From the NCBI GenBank assembly GCA_016212515.1, contig JACRFZ010000047.1, forward strand, positions 1 through 64,000: a DNA stretch of 64,000 nt, in the 5' to 3' direction. Source of the stretch: Candidatus Melainabacteria bacterium (GTDB taxonomy: Bacteria; Cyanobacteriota; Vampirovibrionia; Obscuribacterales; Obscuribacteraceae). The position numbers were made by a program, and so were the translations under genes. Below, one piece after another: positions 1-8,980 of the stretch. The notes under the pieces are model-generated. The model had not been told where the DNA came from, searched no databases, and saw nothing but the letters and a program-made list of their open reading frames with translations. Each line of letters begins with the position of its first letter. Position 1 is the first letter of the stretch.

Positions 1-1293
1 ATTGACTTGCTCAATCGTAGTTGCTCTACTTTCCAGAGCCTGACCAAGGTCAGAGTTCTCTTGATTTAGCTCATCAGAATGGTTCGAAATGTTACCTCGT
101 TGCCGTACAACCTCATCTGCCTTTATTAGCTCACGAGTGCGCCTCGTCAGGTCGGCCAGATATTGTGTTTCGTAGGCTGTATCATTTAGTCGTCGATCGT
201 AGGTGCGGGTGCTGTAAAGCACGTCATTTACCTCATCTAGCCGTTGTCCGGGCGTCTGCCCGGCCGTTCTATTAAAGTTCTCACGATCGACGCGCATCTG
301 CTCTTCTGTTCGCCCTATTTGCTGAAGCTGCTCGTTAAGCCGATCGTGACGTCTTCCGATATTTTCCAGGAGGTTGGACGTCTCGGGCGTGACAATGAAG
401 CCGCTGTTGATTATTTGTTGTGTCCAGTTTGACTCGTTTCCCAGTCTTTCCATTGAAGAGTTTAAGTTTCTGGTTCTGCGCTCAATACTGGCATCTGTGT
501 CTGTGACAACTTGAAGCGTATTGTCCAGTTTACGAGAGTCGTTTGCGCTGCGCCTGTTGATTTCAGCCTGCAGTTCGGCATCTGTGGGTCCGTAAGTTTG
601 GCTAATCGGTGCAGCCTGAATCTCATTGCTCAATTGGCTGCGCTCTTGGCGCAGGGCCGGCGGCAGTTCGCCCGGTCTGTAGCCGTTTTGTTCGTAGAAC
701 TGGTCGGCATTGCGACGCTGCAACTCCGTTTCCCCAATAAAGATGGCTCCCACAAACAACGCCGTGGTGGCTGCCACTTCGCCGGTCACAACCAGTGCTC
801 TTTGCCAGATTGGTGGGGCGCCGGCCGGTGCCGCCACCGGCGGATTGATAGCTCTGTGGAAGGGAACTATGTTGTTGGCGGCAGGTGCCGCCTCTACAGG
901 AGCCGTGACTGGGGCGGTTACTTGCAGAGCTAGCAGCGCTTCTCCGCGATTCACTTGTTCTGCAGTGAAGATTCCGTTCGTGGGAGTATCGGAGACGACT
1001 TGTCCGCTAGTATCAGTTGCTAGAAGGGATTGTCGGTTGTCGGGATTTGTCTCCGGGCGCTCCGTCCCGGTCTGTGCATCTCCGACCTGCGACGGTGAGC
1101 TGCTGTCATGCAATGTAAGCGACGGGAGCAGAGCGGCGACCTCCGAGTTGTTGGTTTGCCTGTCCAGTGTTAGCGATCTCGAGTTTTGAGGGTCGGCGAG
1201 ATTCCAATCTCTATTTGCGCTGGATGAATCTGCTTTCGCTTCAATTGGGGCGGAGTTGCTGTCTGAGGCAGCGAGTTCATTATGGTTTGCCAT
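1..1293 (-). CDS. Large coiled-coil membrane protein, C-terminus outside window
   Basis: The minus strand is open without a stop from an ATG at 1293 to the window edge (431 codons). Residues 1-150 are rich in Ser, Asn, Asp, Pro and Ala and look disordered. About residues 165-190 form a hydrophobic stretch (VVTGEVAATTALFVGAIFIG) that could span the membrane once. The rest is Gln/Asn/Arg/Glu-rich and predicted helical or coiled coil. No signal peptide precedes the hydrophobic stretch. I do not recognise a family. The frame is convincing because it stays open over 1.29 kb with a normal protein composition, while the competing plus-strand frames in the same stretch are short and Cys/Arg/Ser-rich like shadows. 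Function unknown; an envelope-tethered scaffold is only a guess. Confidence 0.75.
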   Translation of the reverse strand, partial: MANHNELAASDSNSAPIEAKADSSSANRDWNLADPQNSRSLTLDRQTNNSEVAALLPSLTLHDSSSPSQVGDAQTGTERPETNPDNRQSLLATDTSGQVVSDTPTNGIFTAEQVNRGEALLALQVTAPVTAPVEAAPAANNIVPFHRAINPPVAAPAGAPPIWQRALVVTGEVAATTALFVGAIFIGETELQRRNADQFYEQNGYRPGELPPALRQERSQLSNEIQAAPISQTYGPTDAELQAEINRRSANDSRKLDNTLQVVTDTDASIERRTRNLNSSMERLGNESNWTQQIINSGFIVTPETSNLLENIGRRHDRLNEQLQQIGRTEEQMRVDRENFNRTAGQTPGQRLDEVNDVLYSTRTYDRRLNDTAYETQYLADLTRRTRELIKADEVVRQRGNISNHSDELNQENSDLGQALESRATTIEQVN

Positions 1294-1515
1294 GATGAAA
1301 ACCCTATTTATTTTGGAAGAAAACTGGGTTTCGCGCCTGCTAAAGGCGGAAACTTGGTAAGTTGGCTTGCTGGTAAGAGAGGATGCTTGCTATCTTGCGC
1401 CATGAGTATAAAAAGGATATAAAAATGAGGTTTTCTTGGTCAGGAGGGCTGGTTCTTGCATCGGAAGTAGCCTTGGTATCGGCCAGTTGATAGTGCTATT
1501 GAGGAATTGATTGAA

Positions 1516-2391
1516 GTGAATCGGCGCCTTGAAATATCGGCATTCTGTTTGATGTTGCTGTACCTTTGCCCCGGCATTTCGGCTAATTCCGCTGAGGAGC
1601 TTACCCTCAAAGACAAAGCAGAACGCGCCTATAAAAGCGATGAGCTGGCAACTCTTGCTAAAAGCAGTGATATTGAGGTGCGAGCCCGCGTGGCAGAGAA
1701 TCTCAACACGCCGGAAGCGGTCTTGCTGAGTTTGGCCGGCTCCATGAAACTGAGCACCTATGCAGAAAATGACGACCGGGATATTTTCTTTGCCCTGCTC
1801 AAAAATCCCAGCTTGCCGGCTTCGGTCTTTTCGGTTCTAGCCAAGAAAGCCCCTCTCGATTGGGACTTCACCGACCATCCGCGCGCACCGCTTACCTTTA
1901 TTTTGCAGCGCATGATTCGAGACGACTTATATAAAAAGGGTGAGCCTGATTATGAAGAGTTTCAGACCTTGTTAGCTATGCAAGGCAAAGCTTCCGACGG
2001 GCAGATTCTTGATTTTATGAGCCGAGCTAAGAATTTCAGCCTTGTGAAGATTGCGGCCCGTAATGCTGCCACGCTGCCGGCCAGTTTGAGAGCGCTCTAT
2101 TTGCGCAGCAAAGCCGATAGAAGCGTTGGTGAAGGCATTGGTGAAAGCATTGGTGAAAGCATTGGTGAAAGCATAAAGGAATATCTGGCTGAGAATCCGG
2201 CCCTGCCCGAAGATATTATGGAAGCTCTCAGCCATGAGAAAGACAACGACATTCGTGCTCATCTGGCGGAAAACGCCAACTGCCCCAATGCCGTGCTGGA
2301 GCGCCTGGCAAAAGAGGAAGAGCGCTATGTGGCTGAGAAAGCTATGAAGACCTACTACTATAAAAACGGCGGCGTACTCTTGCGACCCTAG
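1516..2391 (+). CDS. Exported leucine-rich-repeat-variant (LRV-like) protein
   Basis: A 291-residue protein. I chose the GTG at 1516, since a GAGGA lies about 10 bases upstream; a TTG at 1507 is possible but too close to that site. The N-terminus has a signal peptide (hydrophobic core FCLMLLYLCPG, then SANSA). The body carries repeats of the type VAENLNTPEAVLLSLA and LAENPALPEDIMEALS followed by charged linkers with DNDIRAHL, which match the variant leucine-rich repeat pattern of helical solenoids. Residues about 205-220 are GESI repeats encoded by a 12-bp tandem array. Likely a periplasmic or surface solenoid that binds a protein partner; the partner is unknown. Confidence 0.7.
   Translation: MNRRLEISAFCLMLLYLCPGISANSAEELTLKDKAERAYKSDELATLAKSSDIEVRARVAENLNTPEAVLLSLAGSMKLSTYAENDDRDIFFALLKNPSLPASVFSVLAKKAPLDWDFTDHPRAPLTFILQRMIRDDLYKKGEPDYEEFQTLLAMQGKASDGQILDFMSRAKNFSLVKIAARNAATLPASLRALYLRSKADRSVGEGIGESIGESIGESIKEYLAENPALPEDIMEALSHEKDNDIRAHLAENANCPNAVLERLAKEEERYVAEKAMKTYYYKNGGVLLRP
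2128..2175 (+). repeat. 12-bp tandem repeat, four copies, in frame
   Basis: Four consecutive copies of GGTGAAAGCATT (the first reads GGTGAAGGCATT, the last ends in A) lie inside the LRV-like gene and encode Gly-Glu-Ser-Ile repeats. Because the unit is a multiple of three, copy-number change would lengthen or shorten the protein without breaking the frame. Confidence 0.95.
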
Positions 2392-3414
2392 TTAGCTTTT
2401 GTCGTCTTCGATGAGTCCTGCCTCAAGCAAAGAAGCAAGATTTACTCTCGCTTCCTGCCAGAGTTTAGTTAAGTAGGGCGAGACCCTGTCAGTGCGGCTC
2501 ACTTCTTCAAGCAAGGGGAAGGACCTGGCCGGATGTCTTGCCCAACTCTTACTCTCATGGTCATAATATCTTGAACTGGCTCCCGCAAAGCATTGTCTAC
2601 CGGGGAAAACCATACCGTCCGCAAAAGCATCATCAATTAGCCGAACCGCTTCCACTATGGCGCTTGCCGGTAAGGCTTGGGCTCTCAGTCGGCTCCAGCT
2701 TAAGAGGAAGGAAAGACCCCTCAAAATATCATAGTGGTAGAAGCGAGGAAAGCAGAGTTTGAGCCAGGCTTCATCCATGATGGCGCCGGTGGTGGCAGAG
2801 CGGAAGAGCTTCCTTTCTATCAGATAACGTGCACCGTCATCTAAAAACGATAGTTCCGCCTTGTTCAAGTCGGTGCCATAAGCAAGCATGGCTTCCAGGG
2901 GCGGCAGGGTCGATACAACCGAACTCTTTGGCTTGGGTTTTAGATAGGCTGCTTCATCACAGTTCAATCCGCCATCCGGTAACTTGTAACGCAGATACCA
3001 TTCCCTCAGCCAGGCAAGCCTGTTCTCATCTACGCCGTAGCACTTGAGGAGCTGATGCATGGTGCCAAGTTGGCAATGACAGGCGATGTTGCTCAATGGA
3101 TCAAGACCTGCCGGCACATCCTCTTCTTTGAAAGGAAAGCTTTTTAGATAATGCTGCTCCATAAAGTCCAGAATCCAGTTGATGGCTTCAGAGGGGATGC
3201 TTTTGGTCAGCCCCATTTCATGCAGAAGCATCATATGCCACCAGGGACTATCCCACTTGGGCCAGTAAGGATCTATCTTTATACTGTCCAGGGCTTCAGG
3301 CGAAACCAGGTAATCGAGGGATGTTTTGGCAAGCTCCGGTGTCCTGGCTTCAGGCCCTAGCGCTTGGGATTTTTCGCCTGTTTGGCGCAGCATAGCTAAG
3401 TTCGTACTTTGCAT
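2392..3414 (-). CDS. Terpenoid-cyclase/prenyltransferase-fold protein, function unknown
   Basis: A 340-residue cytosolic protein with no signal peptide. It contains the features of alpha/alpha-toroid proteins: LPDGGLNC near residue 150, spaced helices, and W-LKLCFPRFYHYDILRGL near residue 218, a signature seen in the uncharacterised bacterial branch of the prenyltransferase/squalene-oxidase-like fold. The DxDD motif of squalene-hopene cyclase is not visible, so a hopanoid cyclase role is unlikely. It converges tail to tail with the LRV-like gene; the stop codons are adjacent. Fold assignment is by motif recognition; substrate unknown. Confidence 0.55.
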   Translation of the reverse strand: MQSTNLAMLRQTGEKSQALGPEARTPELAKTSLDYLVSPEALDSIKIDPYWPKWDSPWWHMMLLHEMGLTKSIPSEAINWILDFMEQHYLKSFPFKEEDVPAGLDPLSNIACHCQLGTMHQLLKCYGVDENRLAWLREWYLRYKLPDGGLNCDEAAYLKPKPKSSVVSTLPPLEAMLAYGTDLNKAELSFLDDGARYLIERKLFRSATTGAIMDEAWLKLCFPRFYHYDILRGLSFLLSWSRLRAQALPASAIVEAVRLIDDAFADGMVFPGRQCFAGASSRYYDHESKSWARHPARSFPLLEEVSRTDRVSPYLTKLWQEARVNLASLLEAGLIEDDKS

Positions 3415-3540
3415 TATTCTTCGCCGCTTATACAGTCTAGGGATGCGGCGTCATTATAAGGCCTTTTGAATGTGGGCAGAAGAGTTTGGATTCGCGCGTT
3501 AAACGTTGTCTTCGGTTAAGATGGAGTTTGGCTTTAACGC

Positions 3541-4632
3541 ATGGGAGCATCTTGTTTGGAAAGATCGGAGTCTTTGATTTGGACGAGGCTGAAATTCTTA
3601 GCTATGGCTTTGATTTTGAGCTTATCTTCAAGTATGCTCTTTGGGGTTCTTGAGGCCAGGTCCAATTTCTTGCCATGTCCGAACGAATTGCAATGCAATG
3701 GCGATCGCTTTGGGCTATGCGATGATTCAGGGAAGGAAATTCTGCCCTGTAAATATGCAGAAGTTCTTTATGCCGGTAACGGCATTTTTCTTGCTCTGGA
3801 GTTTAATCCGGGTGAGAAATATCAAATGGGGTTGCGTCGGCATCTCTTCAATATAGATGGAAAACTTGTGCCCTATACTTTGCCTGCCGGTGCCGTACTT
3901 CTTGGTATACATTCCCTCGGGAAGGTGGCGGATGGCGACAAATCCATTATGCTCGATGCTCTATCTCCTGATGCCGTCTTGTACGGTTGGGCTGGGCGCC
4001 CGTTCAGTTGCTTGCCCTCTGGGAAGATTTGTGAATATTCTGGCTCTGCGCCTCGCTGCTACGTGGGGCAAGCAAGAGATGAATCTGCCTATGTGAGAGA
4101 CCTGCCCGGCCCACCCCGACCTGTCTTCGGGAAGAAGAAACCGACCCAATACAGGCGGGTTTCTGAAGGGCGATGGCTAATGCGTATCAAGTCCGATGAC
4201 GGGCGGTTTGACGCAGCCTATTTCAAGAGCGGGCGGCAAGAGCCAATCAGTCGCTGGGAAATGTTTTCACGCTTCCTCAAAGAGAAGAATCTTATTGGTA
4301 TGGATGCGGAGGCGGTTCTGGGGGAACTTGGTACTCCTGAATTCTGGGAGCCCAACAAACCAAGCGATCCAACCAAGCCGACAGACCTGGCTCTGCAAAA
4401 GGTGGCATTGACCTCCTGTACTTATTCAATATACTCGTCACACAACACCTGTGTGCATCGCGAAGGCTCGCATCTCAAGCTCTCGTTCAAAGATAATAAG
4501 GTGTATCAATGGTTCTGTTATTCGGCAACGGCACGCACACCGTTTGTGACCAAACCTGCTGTTCTTGGCGCCATCCCCAGGATCGTGGATGAGGATTACT
4601 TGCCTGTCATAGTTGAGCGGAGCGGGAAGTGA
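3541..4632 (+). CDS. Exported protein of unknown function, first gene of an overlapping pair
   Basis: A 363-residue protein beginning with a hydrophobic segment (ALILSLSSSMLFGVLEA) that should direct export; an internal ATG at 3604 would give a tighter signal peptide, so the start is uncertain. The segment FGLCDDSGKEILPCKY near residue 57 resembles a WG-type beta repeat. The rest is not recognised. Its TGA overlaps the ATG of the next gene by ATGA at 4632, so the two are probably translationally coupled and act together. Confidence 0.65.
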   Translation: MGASCLERSESLIWTRLKFLAMALILSLSSSMLFGVLEARSNFLPCPNELQCNGDRFGLCDDSGKEILPCKYAEVLYAGNGIFLALEFNPGEKYQMGLRRHLFNIDGKLVPYTLPAGAVLLGIHSLGKVADGDKSIMLDALSPDAVLYGWAGRPFSCLPSGKICEYSGSAPRCYVGQARDESAYVRDLPGPPRPVFGKKKPTQYRRVSEGRWLMRIKSDDGRFDAAYFKSGRQEPISRWEMFSRFLKEKNLIGMDAEAVLGELGTPEFWEPNKPSDPTKPTDLALQKVALTSCTYSIYSSHNTCVHREGSHLKLSFKDNKVYQWFCYSATARTPFVTKPAVLGAIPRIVDEDYLPVIVERSGK

Positions 4633-7418
4633 TGAAATTGGATTTGGTCGGTTTGAGTAGGAAGCTTTCAGCAGTGGTGCTGCTAGTGGTGTCTATCGGA
4701 CCGGGTGTGGAGCTTGCCCACGCTGCGAGAAGTGAGACGGAAGGCGAAAGAAAACGACCGGAGGACTTGCCGCTTTACGATCCGTCTAAGACTGGTGATT
4801 GGTTACAAGAGTATGTGAGAAGCTCGGGTACTGGTTTGAAACAACAGGAGAGACCGGCAGTACCTCCCACACAGGGGAATATACCCTGCGGGAAGGTCAC
4901 TGTGTTACCCCGCCTGCAAGGTGATTTATTCTGTATTTATATTGAACCCAAAGCAGATGCTGGAGTTCCTGCTCAGTACTTCTATCCTCTCAGAGTGAAT
5001 GGTAGACCAGCTAGAAGCTACTCCCGTGAAGCATTGGTCAAGCTCTTCAGCGAGCCGCCAGATACTGGTCGAGTGGTGAAGGTCCATGGGTTCCTTTCCT
5101 ATGGTAGGTTTTGCGATCTCAAGCTTCAACTATTTAAGAGCGATGCCGTCTCGCCGGTGCAGCTTCCACGAGGGGAGCAAGTTAAGGCGGTTCAGAATGA
5201 ATTCGGCTCTTACCTTAATCGCATCGATCAACACAGCCTTACTTCCTATGAGCCCGTTTCTAGCGTGAGTTCGAGAGAACTGCTTGATGCCGACCTGGAT
5301 ATCTTTGCCAGAGCTGCCGTTTCTGAGCTTGTCGACAAGCTTGACGCCGTGCCTGAACCAGCCGTCCTAGATAGAGCGCGAGCGTTTCTTGATGCCACCC
5401 TGGTTTTAGCTCTTCTCGGGGATGATAGGAGTCGACGATTTCGGGACCTCTATTTAAGTGAAATAGCCAGACCCAATAGCGAGCTTAATCTAGATAGCGT
5501 GAGTGATCAAGAGCTTCTCACCGCCTTGTTTGCACCGGCAATTGTCGGTGAAACAGGCTCTATACTGGAGCGCTTTTCTCATGGTTGTTTGGATAGCGAG
5601 GGCAGCCCATCCAGGATTTATTCAGTTGACTGCAAGAATTTTGTTTGTCAGGCCTATGGCGTGGCCATCGATAATCTCCTTCAGGAGAATAGCCCCCAGC
5701 GTCTGAAACTGGCCCACGAGTTTGTCAACCGTAAGACCTTGCATCTCGATACTTGTCCCTTCCTGTGGGAAACTCTCGGTGATACCTTTCTGGATGCTAA
5801 AGACTACCGGCGGGCCCTCTTTTGCTACAGAAAGTGTTCTCTCGGTACTTTGCCTGCCAAGGTTTCAGTGGTTCAGTCTCCCGACTTTACGCGACTACAG
5901 TATAAGAAGGCCGATATGTTGGCTCGGCTGAATGATGGCAGTGGTGCCGCCAAGATAGTGGCAGAAACCGCAAAAGTGTTGCAGCATCGTCTGAGCCGGT
6001 CTCAGCTTACAGCTTTGGAGGGAGGCATCGGTACTTTCGCTACCATGGCTGATTTACGTTCTGCTGCTATTGCGCTCAAGGGCGGGCGCAATCTACCGGC
6101 TGCTCCCAGGTACCTTTATCTGGATACTGAGGAGACCCATAAACGGTTCCTTCTCTTGCAGCAGGTGACCAGGGCTATTGCCGCAAGAAAACCACAGGAG
6201 TTTAATACCGCTCTTGCCTCTCTGAAGAGAATTTATGACAATCAGGTCGATTATGGTTCCTTCGTTTATTTTAAACTGAGGCTATTCCCGGCCTTGCTGA
6301 ACATCGCCAGACAGCTTTCGGACAGTGGTTATATAACGGAGTCTAAGCAATTACTTGAGTATCTGTCTTCAAAACTCAAGGCTCCTGAGTTGACTCGGAG
6401 TGCCGGTTATTTATTGCGCTGTGAGAGGTTTGTGAACAGCGTCAGAAGCGGCTCGGGGGCAGGCGTCGCTGCCATGCGAAGCGCGCTTGCTCTAGATGAT
6501 CTGGGCGAGGCTGGAACTCTGAGACTTTTGGGTGCCTGCTTCAGTCGCATAGGGGATTATGGTCGGGCCGCTCTCTGTTTTGATCAGTCTGCAATTGCCT
6601 TGGCCAAGAGCAAGACTGCCAGGGACGAGAGAACTGGCATACTGCTGAGTTTCGATCGCGCTATTCTCAGTAACCATTCCAGTCAAGCCGGTCCCGTCGA
6701 GCCGCTCCTGCAGAACCTCAAGGTCGCTCAGTCAATGCCCGGCTATTGCGATCAACCGGAACTGCTGCAATTCCGGCGCAGTCTGGCCAGTAAGTGTGCA
6801 GAGCTTTCCGACTGCTACCTGAAAAGGGGGAAAAGTGACGATGCAGTGGCGCTGCTGGAGGCGACATTGGCTAACGCCAAGTGGGATGCGACTGCGCCGG
6901 CTGACCTGTTTTCCTTCGACTTCTCTTCCTCTATGTTAGCTGAGCGACTGGCTTGCATTTACTTCGACAAGCAAGATTATGGTAAGTCCTACCGCCTCTT
7001 CAAGAAGGCGGCCACAGCTAGTGGTGACGCTGCGCTGCCCTCTCTTTCGTATAATCTTGCCAGGGCAGCAATGCACGAGAAAGACTATGCCACAGCCGCT
7101 GATTCCTATAGAAAATTCGCAGAAACTTATGGAAGCATGTCGACCTATGTCCGCTTTGCAGATGCAACATTCCGAACTTCCTACTTGCTCAAAGCCTTTG
7201 AAGCAGCCTGTCTGGCGCAAGATTACGATAAGGCGGCAATGTGCGGACTCTGTGGGAGTCTTGCCTCCGAGATGCAGTCGGTTTTGCCGCATCCCAGAAA
7301 GCTTTTGACCGTCTATGAGCGTTGGCTGGCTAGTCTGCCTCTAGATTCTCCTGCACGAGCGCATCTGCAAGAAATGAGACAGCAGCTCATAACCGAATTG
7401 CGGGCTAATAATTTATAA
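4632..7418 (+). CDS. Large exported TPR-type repeat protein
   Basis: A 928-residue protein starting at the ATG that overlaps the preceding stop. The N-terminus has a signal peptide (AVVLLVVSIGPGVELAHAA). From about residue 230 to the end it is a helical solenoid with TPR-like pairs such as LWETLGDTFLDAKDYRRALFCY, LLGACFSRIGDYGRAALCFDQ and LACIYFDKQDYGKSYRLFKKA. No enzymatic domain is seen. With its coupled upstream partner it probably forms an envelope assembly; partners unknown. Confidence 0.75.
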   Translation: MKLDLVGLSRKLSAVVLLVVSIGPGVELAHAARSETEGERKRPEDLPLYDPSKTGDWLQEYVRSSGTGLKQQERPAVPPTQGNIPCGKVTVLPRLQGDLFCIYIEPKADAGVPAQYFYPLRVNGRPARSYSREALVKLFSEPPDTGRVVKVHGFLSYGRFCDLKLQLFKSDAVSPVQLPRGEQVKAVQNEFGSYLNRIDQHSLTSYEPVSSVSSRELLDADLDIFARAAVSELVDKLDAVPEPAVLDRARAFLDATLVLALLGDDRSRRFRDLYLSEIARPNSELNLDSVSDQELLTALFAPAIVGETGSILERFSHGCLDSEGSPSRIYSVDCKNFVCQAYGVAIDNLLQENSPQRLKLAHEFVNRKTLHLDTCPFLWETLGDTFLDAKDYRRALFCYRKCSLGTLPAKVSVVQSPDFTRLQYKKADMLARLNDGSGAAKIVAETAKVLQHRLSRSQLTALEGGIGTFATMADLRSAAIALKGGRNLPAAPRYLYLDTEETHKRFLLLQQVTRAIAARKPQEFNTALASLKRIYDNQVDYGSFVYFKLRLFPALLNIARQLSDSGYITESKQLLEYLSSKLKAPELTRSAGYLLRCERFVNSVRSGSGAGVAAMRSALALDDLGEAGTLRLLGACFSRIGDYGRAALCFDQSAIALAKSKTARDERTGILLSFDRAILSNHSSQAGPVEPLLQNLKVAQSMPGYCDQPELLQFRRSLASKCAELSDCYLKRGKSDDAVALLEATLANAKWDATAPADLFSFDFSSSMLAERLACIYFDKQDYGKSYRLFKKAATASGDAALPSLSYNLARAAMHEKDYATAADSYRKFAETYGSMSTYVRFADATFRTSYLLKAFEAACLAQDYDKAAMCGLCGSLASEMQSVLPHPRKLLTVYERWLASLPLDSPARAHLQEMRQQLITELRANNL

Positions 7419-7425
7419 GCGCTGT

Positions 7426-8874
7426 CTATCTCCAGAAAACGGGCTTATCCGCACCAAAGGGGCGCACCGGTAGAATGTCCACCAGAGGTGAGTGCTCAAA
7501 CTGCACGGCGGGAGCCAGTTCGGTGATGGTGCCGAAAGGCGATTGCACATCCACCAGCTTGGCGGGGTAGGTGTCCTTTTCTCGCTGTCCGCCATAGACG
7601 GATTTTTCTATGTAACCCATATCTTGCACCCACATGGCGCTTCTTGCCAGCGATACCTTCACGTGGTAGCTACCACCTTCGGTGGCACGCTTGATGAGGG
7701 CGCTCAGCACTCCTGCGGCAGCCAGGTAGGCAGTGAGAAAGTCATTTAAATAAAACACCGGTGAGAATTGTGGTGTTTGCGGTCCGTCCAGGCGTTCCCC
7801 TTCTTTAGCGGCAAAGCCTGTGGCCACCTGGGCATTTTGATCGAAACCGGGGCGCTCTTGCCAGGGTCCGCTATGCCCGTAGGCGTTTATGGTCAGGCAG
7901 ATTATGTTCTCATTTAGTTTCACCAACTCTTGCGGAGTCAAGCCAAAACGAGCATTCACAGCCGGGCGATAAGAGGTGGTGAAGACATCGGCTTGTCTTG
8001 CCAGTTCTTTCATCGCGGTCAGGTTGTCGCCTGTATTCAACTCAAGATAAGCGGAATGTTTGCCTGGATTGACGAGGAGATTCTGGGGCAGCGTATCCAT
8101 ATGAAAGGGTGAGCTTATGTGCAGCACCTGGGCGCCGTAGTTGGCCAGGGTGCGGGCGCTGCGCGGACCGGCCAGCACATGGGTGAAGTCGAGAACCTTA
8201 ATGTCATGCAGTGGTCCCAGTCCCTCGTGCTTCTTGAAGGGAACCGGCTTACCGTCAGCCAACTTCTCTATTTCAATGACCGGCACCTTTAAGAGTTCCT
8301 GACCCTGCGGGTGCGCCCGCCATTCCTCCTTTGTATAGGCAAGGCAGGCCGGCAGCCCCTTTTGAGAGAGGGCTTCTTGCAACTCTTCGCCATCATATTT
8401 GGCGATTTCTCTGGCGATGGAGTCGCGATTATTGCCGCAATCAAAGAAGTTGAGATAGCCGCGTTCGAGCTTTATGTAGGGTGGTCCGGCTTCGATCATT
8501 ATATGCTTGCCGTCTCGACAGGCGAAAATGCCGTTGGTGGGAATGTACTCCGCTCCCACTGTCATACCGTAGCCAGATTGCCAGAGAAAGTGCGAGGAGT
8601 GAAGAAAGTGAATGGCATCAGTGACGTTTATACTGAGGGAATTAGCCTTGGCCCCTCCCAGGTTGGCAATCGATACTGCTGCCATGGCTTCAGCTAGAAG
8701 GGCGTAGGCGGTGGCTTCCGAGAGATGGTGCGGACTCTTTAGGATGGGGTCGTGACCCTGCAAGGTGACTTCACCCTGGAAGTATTTGTCTATACCAAGC
8801 AGTTTGGACAGGTCGGCGAGAACCTTTAGTTCTCCGCGGCCCAGGCTGCGCTCTTTTGTTTCGAGGCTGGTCAC
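7426..8874 (-). CDS. Family III CoA-transferase (CaiB/BaiF type), apparently permuted
   Basis: A 482-residue enzyme expected to move CoA between carboxylic acids in the cytosol. The classical N-terminal Rossmann motif of CaiB/BaiF proteins, VLDFTHVLAGPRSARTL, begins only near residue 227. The residue matching the catalytic Asp of formyl-CoA transferase is probably Asp378 in FYLNDFLTAY. The first 220 residues contain DGKHIMIEAGP and KGLPACLAYTKEEWRAHPQG, which resemble the part normally found C-terminal (the CoA-binding small domain with its 'gvPaapv' stretch). The domain order therefore looks circularly permuted, or two half-proteins are fused. Substrate not predictable. A terminator separates it from alanine dehydrogenase upstream. 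Confidence 0.8.
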   Translation of the reverse strand: MTSLETKERSLGRGELKVLADLSKLLGIDKYFQGEVTLQGHDPILKSPHHLSEATAYALLAEAMAAVSIANLGGAKANSLSINVTDAIHFLHSSHFLWQSGYGMTVGAEYIPTNGIFACRDGKHIMIEAGPPYIKLERGYLNFFDCGNNRDSIAREIAKYDGEELQEALSQKGLPACLAYTKEEWRAHPQGQELLKVPVIEIEKLADGKPVPFKKHEGLGPLHDIKVLDFTHVLAGPRSARTLANYGAQVLHISSPFHMDTLPQNLLVNPGKHSAYLELNTGDNLTAMKELARQADVFTTSYRPAVNARFGLTPQELVKLNENIICLTINAYGHSGPWQERPGFDQNAQVATGFAAKEGERLDGPQTPQFSPVFYLNDFLTAYLAAAGVLSALIKRATEGGSYHVKVSLARSAMWVQDMGYIEKSVYGGQREKDTYPAKLVDVQSPFGTITELAPAVQFEHSPLVDILPVRPFGADKPVFWR

Positions 8875-8906
8875 GAGTTCTCCTTCCCGACCGGTTTTGT
8901 CGGCAA

Positions 8907-8951
8907 AAATAAAACCTCCGCTTGTTCTTCCCGAGGAAAGTTGAGCGGAGG
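8907..8951 (-). terminator. Intrinsic terminator after alanine dehydrogenase
   Basis: On the minus strand CCTCCGCT (8951-8944) pairs with AGCGGAGG (8922-8915), followed by TTTTATTTTT. It lies just past the ald stop and before the CoA-transferase start, so it should separate the two transcripts. Confidence 0.8.
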
Positions 8952-8980
8952 CTTATTTTAGCTTTTTGTCTGTGCCGGTG

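Noticed and set aside
244-1189. Plus-strand frames in the first 1.2 kb
   Set aside because: Cys/Arg/Ser-rich, no Shine-Dalgarno, and antisense to a continuous minus-strand gene.
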